In this document: positions 1-7,784 of the stretch, piece after piece | Numbering within the stretch: position 1 is the first letter of the stretch | Layout of the letters: every line of letters starts with the position of its first letter | DNA from: an uncultured bacterium | Lineage (GTDB): Bacteria > Planctomycetota > UBA1135 > GCA-002686595 | Assembly (NCBI GenBank): GCA_937896235.1 | Contig: CALBMX010000036.1 | Location: 62,001 to 126,000 of the forward strand | Length of the DNA stretch: 64,000 nt | Direction of reading: 5' to 3' | Program-made: the position numbers and the translations under genes | The notes under the pieces: model-generated | The model's database searches: none | What the model saw: the letters and a program-made list of their open reading frames with translations, nothing else | What the model was told of the DNA's origin: nothing

Positions 1-1
1 T

Positions 2-517
2 CTCAAATCAGGGGCTTTGCCCGACATGGGGTTGATGCAAACTCGCTTGCGAAAGGCGGCTAAAGGCGCTCCCGCAATTGTCGAGGTCCTTCATCGACAC
101 GGGACGAATCCAGGCGATGGATTTGTGATGGACGCGGGCTGGTCAAACTTCCAAGTCGTAGGCTCGAATGAAGTCCTAGCGACCGATGGAAAGGGCGAGA
201 TTAGAGCGACCTTGTCGGGCCGCTTGTTGCTCCCGAGGTACCAGGCCAAAGGGGATGACGGATTTTTTCTCTCCAGGGATGTTCGCCCGATCTGGCTCAC
301 GGTGTCCGCTTGGTTGCGGCGAAATGAACTCGACCGCTTTCTGCACTTGCTGCCTGGTGTCCAACGCGTGGAGGGGGATTCGCGTCGATTGCGAATCAAT
401 CGGCGCCGAGCGCTCTTCGGCGTGCGCCAAATTTTCCACCTCTTTGGTTTTCGTCGCTTTGAGGAAGACGCAACGGGCTACTTGTTCTTGCGCCGCCCGG
501 ATAGGCTGGACTCGTAG
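2..517 (+). CDS. Succinylglutamate desuccinylase/aspartoacylase-like protein, C-terminal part
   Basis: The reading frame is open from the left edge, so the start and the zinc-binding N-terminal region lie outside the window. What remains contains GDGFVMDAGWSNF, a sharp turn at ATDGKGEIRA, and RYQAKGDDGFFLSR, which resembles the C-terminal beta-domain of the AstE/AspA-like M14 amidohydrolases, where a 'P-Y-Q-x-G-x-D-G-F-F' pattern is common. Family members remove an acyl group from an amino acid with a zinc ion; the substrate cannot be told from this half. A basic tail (RRLRINRRRALFG) follows. The gene converges on the LOG-family gene with 13 bases between the stops. The family call rests on one short motif region. 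Confidence 0.6.
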   Translation, partial: LKSGALPDMGLMQTRLRKAAKGAPAIVEVLHRHGTNPGDGFVMDAGWSNFQVVGSNEVLATDGKGEIRATLSGRLLLPRYQAKGDDGFFLSRDVRPIWLTVSAWLRRNELDRFLHLLPGVQRVEGDSRRLRINRRRALFGVRQIFHLFGFRRFEEDATGYLFLRRPDRLDS

Positions 518-530
518 TTCGTCTCTGACC

Positions 531-1130
531 TCAGCTCGTAGACTGAGGTAGCAAAACCTGTAAGCGGCTGATGGCCTGGTCTGCGCACGAGACCCACTCC
601 ACCATTCCAAAATGTGCCGGTGAGATGAAGGCGGGATTCCGGAGGGCCTCCATCACACCCCTCCAAGGTTCCCCAACCGTAAAGATTGGGATCGGCGTGA
701 GCTCTCCAATCATGGTCGAGTTCCAGACGAGCGCCAGCTCGACAAGTGTTCCAACTCCACCGGGTAAAACGATCACCGCATCACACTTGGATGTCACCAA
801 GCCCAAGCGCTCCAGTAATGTGTCCGTGCGCATTTCCTCACGGACCCACGGGTTGGCTTCAATCCCCGGTCGAAAGCGAACGATCGCGTCGCAGGTTGCG
901 CCGAACACATGCGCGCCCGCTTCGGAGGCACCTTTGCTTACGGCCTCCATGACACCGGCGTAGCCCCCTGTAAGAACGTCGAAACCCTTTTCGCCGAGAG
1001 CTGTCCCCAAGTTGAGGGCTTGGATGTACTCCTCACTTCCCGCAATAGGTCCCGCCGATCCAAAGACGCTAACGAGAGGTTTGGAGCGGAAGGGCTTCGG
1101 GTCGTTGATGTCAGATGCCTTGGTCATCAT
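531..1130 (-). CDS. LOG-family (TIGR00730-type) nucleotide phosphoribohydrolase
   Basis: About 199 residues from the ATG chosen here; the frame runs further upstream but that stretch crosses the divergent acyltransferase start and is unlike the family. The protein has a Rossmann-like start (VSVFGSAG), a GGYAGVMEAV loop and the signature PGGVGTLVEL, which together define the 'lysine decarboxylase-like' LOG fold. Characterised members cleave nucleoside 5'-monophosphates, for example cytokinin ribotides, to free base and ribose 5-phosphate, and several bacterial members act as nucleotide-clearing enzymes. The protein has no signal peptide and should be cytoplasmic. It is divergent from the PlsC gene with 56 bases between the starts. 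Family call is firm, substrate unknown. Confidence 0.85.
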   Translation of the reverse strand: MMTKASDINDPKPFRSKPLVSVFGSAGPIAGSEEYIQALNLGTALGEKGFDVLTGGYAGVMEAVSKGASEAGAHVFGATCDAIVRFRPGIEANPWVREEMRTDTLLERLGLVTSKCDAVIVLPGGVGTLVELALVWNSTMIGELTPIPIFTVGEPWRGVMEALRNPAFISPAHFGMVEWVSCADQAISRLQVLLPQSTS

Positions 1131-1186
1131 GGGATTGCACAATCGCTCGATGGGCTTGGCAAGCTGCTTTGTATATTCTTGGCGAG

Positions 1187-1999
1187 ATGCTCTTCCCCCG
1201 GCTAAGGCGTGCTTCGATCGCGCTCCCCATTCTGCTTGTGTCCATTCCTGTTGTGGTGGCTTGGTTGCTTCGGCAGGTGGGAGCGGATCGCATTGGGTTG
1301 CGGCTCGCCGCCAAGTCCCAGCAAATATGGGCAAGAGGGACGCTATGGATCTTGGGGATACGGCTAGAAACCTTAGGGCCCGCTCCAAAAGGCGCCTTTG
1401 TCATCACCGCTAATCACCTCAGCTATATTGATGTACTGGTTCTTGCCGCGCTGTTCCCCAGTCGCTTTCTGGCCAAAAGTGAAATCGCGGGTTGGCCCAT
1501 AATCGGAACCATCGTCAGCTTATCGGGAACGTTGTACATCAAACGCGGGGACCGAAATGATGTTCCTCGCCTGGTGGAACGCATGAAAAATACACTCGAT
1601 GCAGGGGTGGGGGTTACATTCTTCCCCGAGGGTTGGGCTTCACGAGGGCTCACCGTTAAAAAGTTCCACGCGGGCTTACTGCAAAGCGCAGTTTCCGGCG
1701 AGTTCCCCTGTCTTCCCGTCTCCCTAAGCTACTCAACTCCCAACTCTGATTTTGCACCGGCGTGGACTGTAGCCTGGTGGAGCGCCTCACCGCTTGGGGT
1801 GCATCTCTTGCGAATGATCCGCGTGGGACCGGTTGTGGCTCACTTGAGGTGGCCGACCGAACCCCTGCTAGGTACAGAAAGGAAAGACCTGGCCAATCGC
1901 TTGCATGGCGAGGTTTTAGCTCGTTTTAGGCCACTCAAGCAGGCCCCGCTTCCCCCTGTTCAGGTGGGGGACCCGCTGGCAACGGAAGGTTTGGACTAG
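1187..1999 (+). CDS. PlsC-type 1-acylglycerol-3-phosphate acyltransferase
   Basis: About 270 residues. An N-terminal hydrophobic segment (ALPILLVSIPVVVAWLL) anchors it in the inner membrane. The catalytic HX4D box is present as NHLSYID, and the acceptor-binding block as FFPEGWASRG, close to the usual FPEGTRS; KRGD follows the second conserved block. Such enzymes add an acyl chain to lysophosphatidate or a related lipid acceptor in phospholipid synthesis. The start at ATG 1187 places the membrane segment right at the N-terminus; the longer frame beginning at 1115 would overlap the divergent LOG gene. The exact acceptor could also be an ornithine lipid or another lyso-lipid. Confidence 0.88.
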   Translation: MLFPRLRRASIALPILLVSIPVVVAWLLRQVGADRIGLRLAAKSQQIWARGTLWILGIRLETLGPAPKGAFVITANHLSYIDVLVLAALFPSRFLAKSEIAGWPIIGTIVSLSGTLYIKRGDRNDVPRLVERMKNTLDAGVGVTFFPEGWASRGLTVKKFHAGLLQSAVSGEFPCLPVSLSYSTPNSDFAPAWTVAWWSASPLGVHLLRMIRVGPVVAHLRWPTEPLLGTERKDLANRLHGEVLARFRPLKQAPLPPVQVGDPLATEGLD

Positions 2000-2195
2000 G
2001 GAGTTCCTTAGGGTTTGGCTCCATCCAAGTGCCTCGTGATGACCGTTGTGGGGGGGAGCAAGATGAATTGACCCAAGTTATGCACGAATCCGTCCCCCTC
2101 CAGGAAGATCTAGTTTGACCAAATCGAAGAAATCGTCGACAGTATGTCCTCAGCCATTCGCGTCCCCCCGTGCCTCTTCACCCACAGAAGCCCCC

Positions 2196-3887
2196 ATGTC
2201 GTTCCCCATTCGCGCCGCCTTCGCGGCCCTGCTTTTCACCGTGTGCACGAATTCGTCCAGTGCACAGACCCCTCTGACCACCGAGCTCGTGGTCAATGGC
2301 CTCGCCAAGCCCGTTGAGGCCATAGGCATGCCAGGTGATCCCCGCATCTTTATCGTTGAGCAAAACACGGCGTTGATCCGGATCTTTGACGGTACGAATC
2401 TGTTGGCGACTCCCTTCTTGAACATCAAGTCGAAGACCCTGACCAGCGGAAACGAAGAGGGCTTCTTGGGGCTGGCTTTTCACCCGAACTACAGTGTCGC
2501 TGGCGCTGTCGGTGAAGGCGCGTTCTTCGTGAACTACTCAGCAACGAATCCCCGCCGGAGCGTCATTGAGCGCTACCAAGTTTCCGCAGCGAATCCTAAC
2601 ATTGCCGATGCGACCAGTGGGCAGGTCCTACTGACGATCAGTCAGCCGTTCAGCAACCACAATGGCGGCTGCCTCCGCTTTGGTCCGGACGGCTTCCTCT
2701 ATATCGGAACGGGTGATGGAGGGTCGGCGAACGATCCATTCTGCAATGCTCAAAACCCGACCGTGTTGCTTGGCAAGATGCTTCGGATTGACATCGACGG
2801 TGCCTCCCCTTATGCCATTCCTGCGGGCAACCCTTACACGGGCAACCCTGCAAAGCTGGACGAGATTTGGTCCGTCGGCCTGCGCAACCCATGGCGTTTC
2901 TCATTTGATGGACTAACTGGTGAGCAGTTTATCGGCGACGTTGGCCAAGGTGCTCGTGAAGAGGTCGACATCGCTGCCGGTGGTATTCCCGGACTCAATT
3001 TCGGTTGGAAAATCATGGAGGGGCTGAACTGCTTCTCAACCTCTGCATGCCCCGGGAGTGTTGCTGTTTGCAATGACCCCTCCTTCCAGCCGCCCGTCAC
3101 TCAATATAACCACGGCGGCTTCGGCGGCGGTTGCTCCATCACAGGGGGCGAGGTTTACCGCGGCTGCAAGATTCCGGATCTCTTCGGAACCTACTTCTAC
3201 GCGGACTACTGCAGCAACATCATCACCTCTTTCGACTATGTCGGTGGCACGGTGAACAACATGGCGACGCGTACATCGGAGCTTGCTCCGGGTGGTGGGC
3301 TCTCGATCAACTCAATCACCTCGTTCGGGCGTGATGGTGATGGGGAGATTCTGATTGTTGACCAAGGTGGAGAGATCTATCGCATCATCGCTGCTGTCCC
3401 CCCGGTGATTAGCGACTGTGATAGCAACGGAAAGGATGACACCTGCGAGATCATCATGACTCCAAGTCTTGACGGCAACGGCAACGGCATCCTCGACTCC
3501 TGCGAGCCTTCATGTGGATTCTCCACGTACGGCGTAGGTGTCTCTCCGACGAACTATCTCACCTTGGCAGGAGGAGGCTCCAGCAGCGTCGGTGCCGTCA
3601 CGCAAGCAGTCACTACGGGCGCACTCGGCACGGTTGTATTCAACTCTGTCTCGCTCGCTCAAGCGAACCTGCCCGCCCTGGGCGGCGTGCTCTTGGTCAA
3701 TCAAGCCCTGACTGTGTTTCAAGCTTTGACACCGGTCGTAGGTGGCACCTCTTCATGGAGTGTCTCCATCCCGGCGAACCCCGCCCTCATCGGGCTCTCG
3801 GTCTACTTCCAAAGTGGCTCACCAGATGCCCTTATGCCTTCGGGTTGGGGTTTGTCGAACGGCCTGAAGCTGACGATCTGCCCGTAA
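2196..3887 (+). CDS. Secreted PQQ-dependent glucose/sorbosone dehydrogenase-type propeller with Ca-binding linker
   Basis: About 563 residues. ATG 2196 is preferred because it begins a signal peptide (hydrophobic AAFAALLFTVC, cleavage near SSSAQ); the frame upstream starts with TTG and adds a polar leader. Residues about 30-420 look like the GSDH six-bladed propeller: FIVEQNTALIRIFD, EEGFLGLAFHPNY, FGPDGFLYIGTGDGG, VGLRNPWRFSFD and DVGQGAREEVD are typical. Then comes a type-3-like Asp/Asn repeat ending in Cys (DSNGKDDTCEI, DGNGNGILDSCEP), and a last domain of about 90 residues that I cannot name. Family members oxidise sugars with PQQ, but many relatives of unknown activity exist. A strong terminator follows. 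Confidence 0.82.
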   Translation: MSFPIRAAFAALLFTVCTNSSSAQTPLTTELVVNGLAKPVEAIGMPGDPRIFIVEQNTALIRIFDGTNLLATPFLNIKSKTLTSGNEEGFLGLAFHPNYSVAGAVGEGAFFVNYSATNPRRSVIERYQVSAANPNIADATSGQVLLTISQPFSNHNGGCLRFGPDGFLYIGTGDGGSANDPFCNAQNPTVLLGKMLRIDIDGASPYAIPAGNPYTGNPAKLDEIWSVGLRNPWRFSFDGLTGEQFIGDVGQGAREEVDIAAGGIPGLNFGWKIMEGLNCFSTSACPGSVAVCNDPSFQPPVTQYNHGGFGGGCSITGGEVYRGCKIPDLFGTYFYADYCSNIITSFDYVGGTVNNMATRTSELAPGGGLSINSITSFGRDGDGEILIVDQGGEIYRIIAAVPPVISDCDSNGKDDTCEIIMTPSLDGNGNGILDSCEPSCGFSTYGVGVSPTNYLTLAGGGSSSVGAVTQAVTTGALGTVVFNSVSLAQANLPALGGVLLVNQALTVFQALTPVVGGTSSWSVSIPANPALIGLSVYFQSGSPDALMPSGWGLSNGLKLTICP

Positions 3888-3910
3888 TCGGCAGAGACTT
3901 CAAAGGTTAG

Positions 3911-3955
3911 GCGCTCCCGTCTCTTGCATCGCGCAGGGGACGGGAGCGCTTCTTT
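3911..3955 (+). terminator. Intrinsic terminator after the sugar-dehydrogenase gene
   Basis: An 11-base perfect inverted repeat (GCGCTCCCGTC at 3911-3921, its complement at 3939-3949) is followed by TTCTTT. It lies 24 bases after the stop and before the next start at 4002, so the next gene should have its own promoter or depend on readthrough. Confidence 0.8.
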
Positions 3956-4001
3956 GTAGCTCCCTCTTTGCGAGAACGGACTTTTCCGGTAGGGTCGGGT
4001 G

Positions 4002-6425
4002 ATGAATAAGTCCCCCCTTGTCGCTTCCCTCGTCGCCCTCGGCCTGTTGGCCGGATCCGGCCATGCTTCCGACCTAAACCTAAACGGCTCAACAGCGACT
4101 TCGATTGCCTATGGCGATCCATTTCAAGTCGAGCTGTCCGCTTCGAGTAAGGGAGCCGGCTTGCCGGCTTTTCTCTTCGCCGATACGGGGCCTGGTCCTG
4201 TCGCATTCTTAGGAGAGTTGATCCCCCTCGATATGAGTGCCCAATTGTTTGTCGTCTTTTCAGGCGTAACCAATGGGTCGGGGACATGGTCTGTTCTGTT
4301 CCCTACGCCATCCGATCCAACGATCAGTGGGGCCAAACTATACATGGGTGGGGTGGTCTTCGATCCTACCGACACCAACGGCCTGGACTTCTCCAATGGG
4401 GCCGTTCTAGACATCGGCCCACCCGTGGGAGCGGGGGCGGATCAAGCAGGTCTGGTTGGTCGGAAAATTACTTTTGATGGAAGTAGTGCTGCCTCGGCGG
4501 ATGGGACAATCCCGCTGGGTGCAAGCTTGCATTGGCAGCTCACTAATCAGCCTGGTGGCAGCTCGGTGAGCCTTTCGGTAACGGACACTTTGTATCCCAC
4601 ACTTTTACCCGATGTCGCGGGAGACTACACAGCTCAACTGACCGTTACTCACGGGGGTGTCTCAAACCAAGCAAGCTCAACACTTCATGTCTGGGACTTG
4701 GATCTCGGCTCGGGGATTGAGGGGAAGTACTTCCCAACAGCGACGACGGTTGTGACCGGAACGCTAAAGGGGCCAGCCCCCGCTTCCTTTACTCTGGATG
4801 GCGTGCCCGTGTCCACGGATGCGGGCGGTAACTTCGGCCCCCTGCTTGTGAGTTTAGACCCTAACGAGAAGTTGAGCGGACTGCTGTTTGAGGTGACCCA
4901 TACGGATGGGACGATCGCTCGAGCCCGACAGACAGTAGGTGTTGGCAATCCTGGTTGGGTGGCCTTTGGCGCCTCCAATTCGGCACTTGCCCATCTCGAC
5001 ACGAACGGCTTTGCCGCCCTCTCCAAGGGCGTCGAGGAGACTCTAGAACAGACGGATTTAGCGACTTATGTCACGGGGATTCCCACGGCGACCATCGCCA
5101 AGGAGACGGGGCCTTTCGGCTTCACGATCTTCTCTGCCTTGATCAACTTTACGGCAATGAAGAGCGATCCGAATCTAGTCGTCACGCTCATGCCGAATAG
5201 CTCCAATGTCTTTGCAAGCGTGCGCATGACCGGGGTGCAAGTTGACTATGACGTGTGGGGTAAAATCCTTGAGATCCCCTACAGCCTTAGTGGCGACTCC
5301 ACTTCTAGTGCAGTGGACATCACAGCTGACCTGAAGCTAAAAACAACGGCAGGCAAGCTCGACTTGGACGTGACGAATGTGAACGTCGCCCTGACCAACT
5401 TCAATTTTGACCTCTATGGATTCCTAGGGGATGTGGCCCAGCTGTTCCTAATCGAGTCATGGGTAAAAGACACCGTTGTCGAGACGATGGAGAGCGAGAT
5501 TGGAAGTCAAATCGGACCGGTTGTGCTGGACTTGTTGTCGGCGTTTGAGTTCTCGATCGATCTGGCCCCTGAGATCGGAGTGAATACGCTGATAGACCTC
5601 GACTTCGTATCCGCCCTACACAACCCGACGGGGGTGACCTTGGGGCTCAGTACGAAGGTGACAACGGGTGCCCCTCTTCCCGGCTCTCCCGAGGTTGACT
5701 TCTACCTCACTACGCCATCTTCCAATCCTACTTTTGGTGCAACGACACCCACGGGAAAGGGGTACGGTGGCGCTTTGGCCGCAAGCGATGATTTCCTGAA
5801 CTTGATCCTGGCCTCACTCACAAAAGCGGGGATGCTTGAGGGTGATCTCGCTGCACTGTTCCCTCCCGACCCGGGTGGCTCAGGCGGGACGACGCTAACA
5901 ACAGAAGTGTTGGCCGTGCTTTTCCCAGGAGCAGGTTTTCAGTTGTTCCCTTCTGGAACTGTTGTCGAGCTTGTCTCCCATGGCGTCATGCCGCCCGTTG
6001 TAAGTACAACCCCCGCTGGTCCAGGGATTTTGCGCATGGACCTGGCTGGCCTTGAGGTGAGTCTAGAGGTTCCAACCCCAGCAGGCAGTGTCCCGGTGCT
6101 GCGCTTGGTCCTTGATGGATTTGCGGACATGGACATGATCGTGGAGCCAGACGGAACGCTTGGGGCTACCCTCCTGGGAACGGCATTTGTTCCAACCGTC
6201 TTGTCCGGTTTTCCAGGTTCAAGCATCCCCTCCCTTCAGGCGGGGAGTGACTTCTTGATTCAGATGTTGATCCCGCAGCTGACGGAGGCACTTGGTGTTA
6301 TCCCCGTCCCCTCGCTGGATCAAGAAGGCCTTACCTTGACCACAGATGAGGTTCACCTGACGGGCGCGGGGGCGCAGTTCATGGGCTTCTGGGGCAACAT
6401 GGTTTACAGCCCCCCGGCGCCGTAG
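4002..6425 (+). CDS. Large secreted protein of unknown function, PKD-like region and amphipathic lipid-binding-like region
   Basis: About 807 residues with a clear signal peptide (MNKSPLVASLVALGLLAGSGHAS). GTG 3999 directly precedes the ATG; the ATG is used. Residues about 25-150 form a beta-rich domain with Gly and Ser turns. Residues about 155-230 read like a PKD/Ig-like domain (GRKITFDGSSAAS ... YTAQLTVTHGG). From about 330 onward the chain is unusually rich in alternating hydrophobic strands (LKLKTTAGKLDLDVTNVNV), then an amphipathic helix (LIESWVKDTVVETMESEIG), which is the pattern of BPI/SMP-like lipid-binding barrels; this is a resemblance only. No catalytic motif is visible. The stop converges on the aminotransferase gene at 24 bases. 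Confidence 0.75.
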   Translation: MNKSPLVASLVALGLLAGSGHASDLNLNGSTATSIAYGDPFQVELSASSKGAGLPAFLFADTGPGPVAFLGELIPLDMSAQLFVVFSGVTNGSGTWSVLFPTPSDPTISGAKLYMGGVVFDPTDTNGLDFSNGAVLDIGPPVGAGADQAGLVGRKITFDGSSAASADGTIPLGASLHWQLTNQPGGSSVSLSVTDTLYPTLLPDVAGDYTAQLTVTHGGVSNQASSTLHVWDLDLGSGIEGKYFPTATTVVTGTLKGPAPASFTLDGVPVSTDAGGNFGPLLVSLDPNEKLSGLLFEVTHTDGTIARARQTVGVGNPGWVAFGASNSALAHLDTNGFAALSKGVEETLEQTDLATYVTGIPTATIAKETGPFGFTIFSALINFTAMKSDPNLVVTLMPNSSNVFASVRMTGVQVDYDVWGKILEIPYSLSGDSTSSAVDITADLKLKTTAGKLDLDVTNVNVALTNFNFDLYGFLGDVAQLFLIESWVKDTVVETMESEIGSQIGPVVLDLLSAFEFSIDLAPEIGVNTLIDLDFVSALHNPTGVTLGLSTKVTTGAPLPGSPEVDFYLTTPSSNPTFGATTPTGKGYGGALAASDDFLNLILASLTKAGMLEGDLAALFPPDPGGSGGTTLTTEVLAVLFPGAGFQLFPSGTVVELVSHGVMPPVVSTTPAGPGILRMDLAGLEVSLEVPTPAGSVPVLRLVLDGFADMDMIVEPDGTLGATLLGTAFVPTVLSGFPGSSIPSLQAGSDFLIQMLIPQLTEALGVIPVPSLDQEGLTLTTDEVHLTGAGAQFMGFWGNMVYSPPAP

Positions 6426-6449
6426 TCGGCCAAGGGTAGCGGGAAATCT

Positions 6450-7562
6450 CTACGTGACCTCATCCAGCTTGTGAAGGAGTAAATCCACGGTTCCGCTGTT
6501 TGCGTTTTGGCCCATCAGGCCGATACGCCAGATCTTGCCGGCGAGTGGTCCTAGTCCTCCACCAATTTCGATGTCGTAATTTTCGAGTAGTTTTTTTCGC
6601 ACAGACACGTCGTCCACTCCCTCTGGAATCTTCACGGAGGTCAGTGGGAATAGACGGTGCTTTTCTTCGACAAGCAGCTCGTAACCGCGGGACTCCAAAC
6701 CTCTCCATAGGCGGCGAGCCGCAGAGGCATGCCTCTCGAAGCGCTCGTCGACGCCCTCTTCGAAAACGATGCCGAGGGCCTCGTGGATTCCATAGAGCAT
6801 GTTGATTGGCGCGGTGTGATGGTAGGCGCGGTCCGACCCCCAGTACTTAGAGATCAAGGAGAGGTCAAAGTACCAGGAAGTCACAGGAGTCTTGCGTGCT
6901 GCGATCACCTGCATAGCGCGAGGTGAAAGAGAGATGGGGGAGAGTCCCGGTGGGCATGCCAGGCACTTTTGCGTGCCGGACCAAGTTGCATCAATACCAC
7001 GTGCATCTAGCTCCACGGGAAGGCCCGCGAGGGAGGTCACGGTGTCTAGGACTAGGAGTGCGCCGGACGCATCACAAGCACTGCGTAGCTTTGCAATTCC
7101 GTCCGAACCGAGAAGAACTCCGGTGGAAGTTTCCGCGTGGACCGCACCAATGATTTTGAAACGTTTTCGTGAGGCTTCTAGGGCGATGGCATTGCAATCG
7201 AGTGGCTCTCCCCACGCCGCGTGGACCTCGACAACTTCTGCTCCAAGTCTCCGGGCACACTCAGCGAAGCGGACTCCGAATACGCCGTTGATACCGACCA
7301 GAACGGGATCACCAGGTTCGATCAGATTTGCGAGCACAGCTTGCATTCCACCAGAACCCGTCGCGGACACCGGGAATGTTAACTTATTACTTGTTCCGAA
7401 CAAACGCCTGAGTCTTTCGCCGATCTGATTCATCAGTTCGAGAAAGGCGGGGTCTAGGTGCCCGATGGTTGGCCTAGAAAGGGCCTCTAGGACCTCAGGC
7501 GCCGTATTGCAGGGTCCGGGGCCTAAAAGGAGTCTAGCAGGGGGGCAAAAGGATGCGGCCAT
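6450..7562 (-). CDS. Class V PLP aminotransferase (alanine-glyoxylate / serine-pyruvate type)
   Basis: 370 residues, the usual length for the AGXT family. LLGPGPCNTAPEVL at the N-terminus, GHLDPAF, the ATGSGGMQAVLAN phosphate-binding loop, a PLP ring Asp in LVLDTVTSLAG (D173) and the Schiff-base lysine in SGTQKCLACPPGLS (K199) are all in place. The C-terminal RIGLMG block that binds substrate carboxylate is also present. The enzyme should transfer an amino group between alanine or serine and glyoxylate or pyruvate in the cytoplasm. It stands alone on the minus strand between two plus-strand genes for exported proteins, so context does not narrow the substrate. Confidence 0.9.
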   Translation of the reverse strand: MAASFCPPARLLLGPGPCNTAPEVLEALSRPTIGHLDPAFLELMNQIGERLRRLFGTSNKLTFPVSATGSGGMQAVLANLIEPGDPVLVGINGVFGVRFAECARRLGAEVVEVHAAWGEPLDCNAIALEASRKRFKIIGAVHAETSTGVLLGSDGIAKLRSACDASGALLVLDTVTSLAGLPVELDARGIDATWSGTQKCLACPPGLSPISLSPRAMQVIAARKTPVTSWYFDLSLISKYWGSDRAYHHTAPINMLYGIHEALGIVFEEGVDERFERHASAARRLWRGLESRGYELLVEEKHRLFPLTSVKIPEGVDDVSVRKKLLENYDIEIGGGLGPLAGKIWRIGLMGQNANSGTVDLLLHKLDEVT

Positions 7563-7784
7563 AGGAGCTCATATTGGATTTCGGTCTAGAGAGGTTGGGC
7601 GATCTCCGACCTCGGGTTAGGCTGAACTGCACGGTCAAATGAAAACGAAACGTGACATGGACCGGCCAGAGACATACAAATAACATAGTCGGGGAACTTG
7701 GGCACTGCCCACTGCCCTTACGCCATGGAACTCGAGATGGAAAACGCACTTCCGTCAGCCCCTTCACCCTTTAGATCCCGACTC

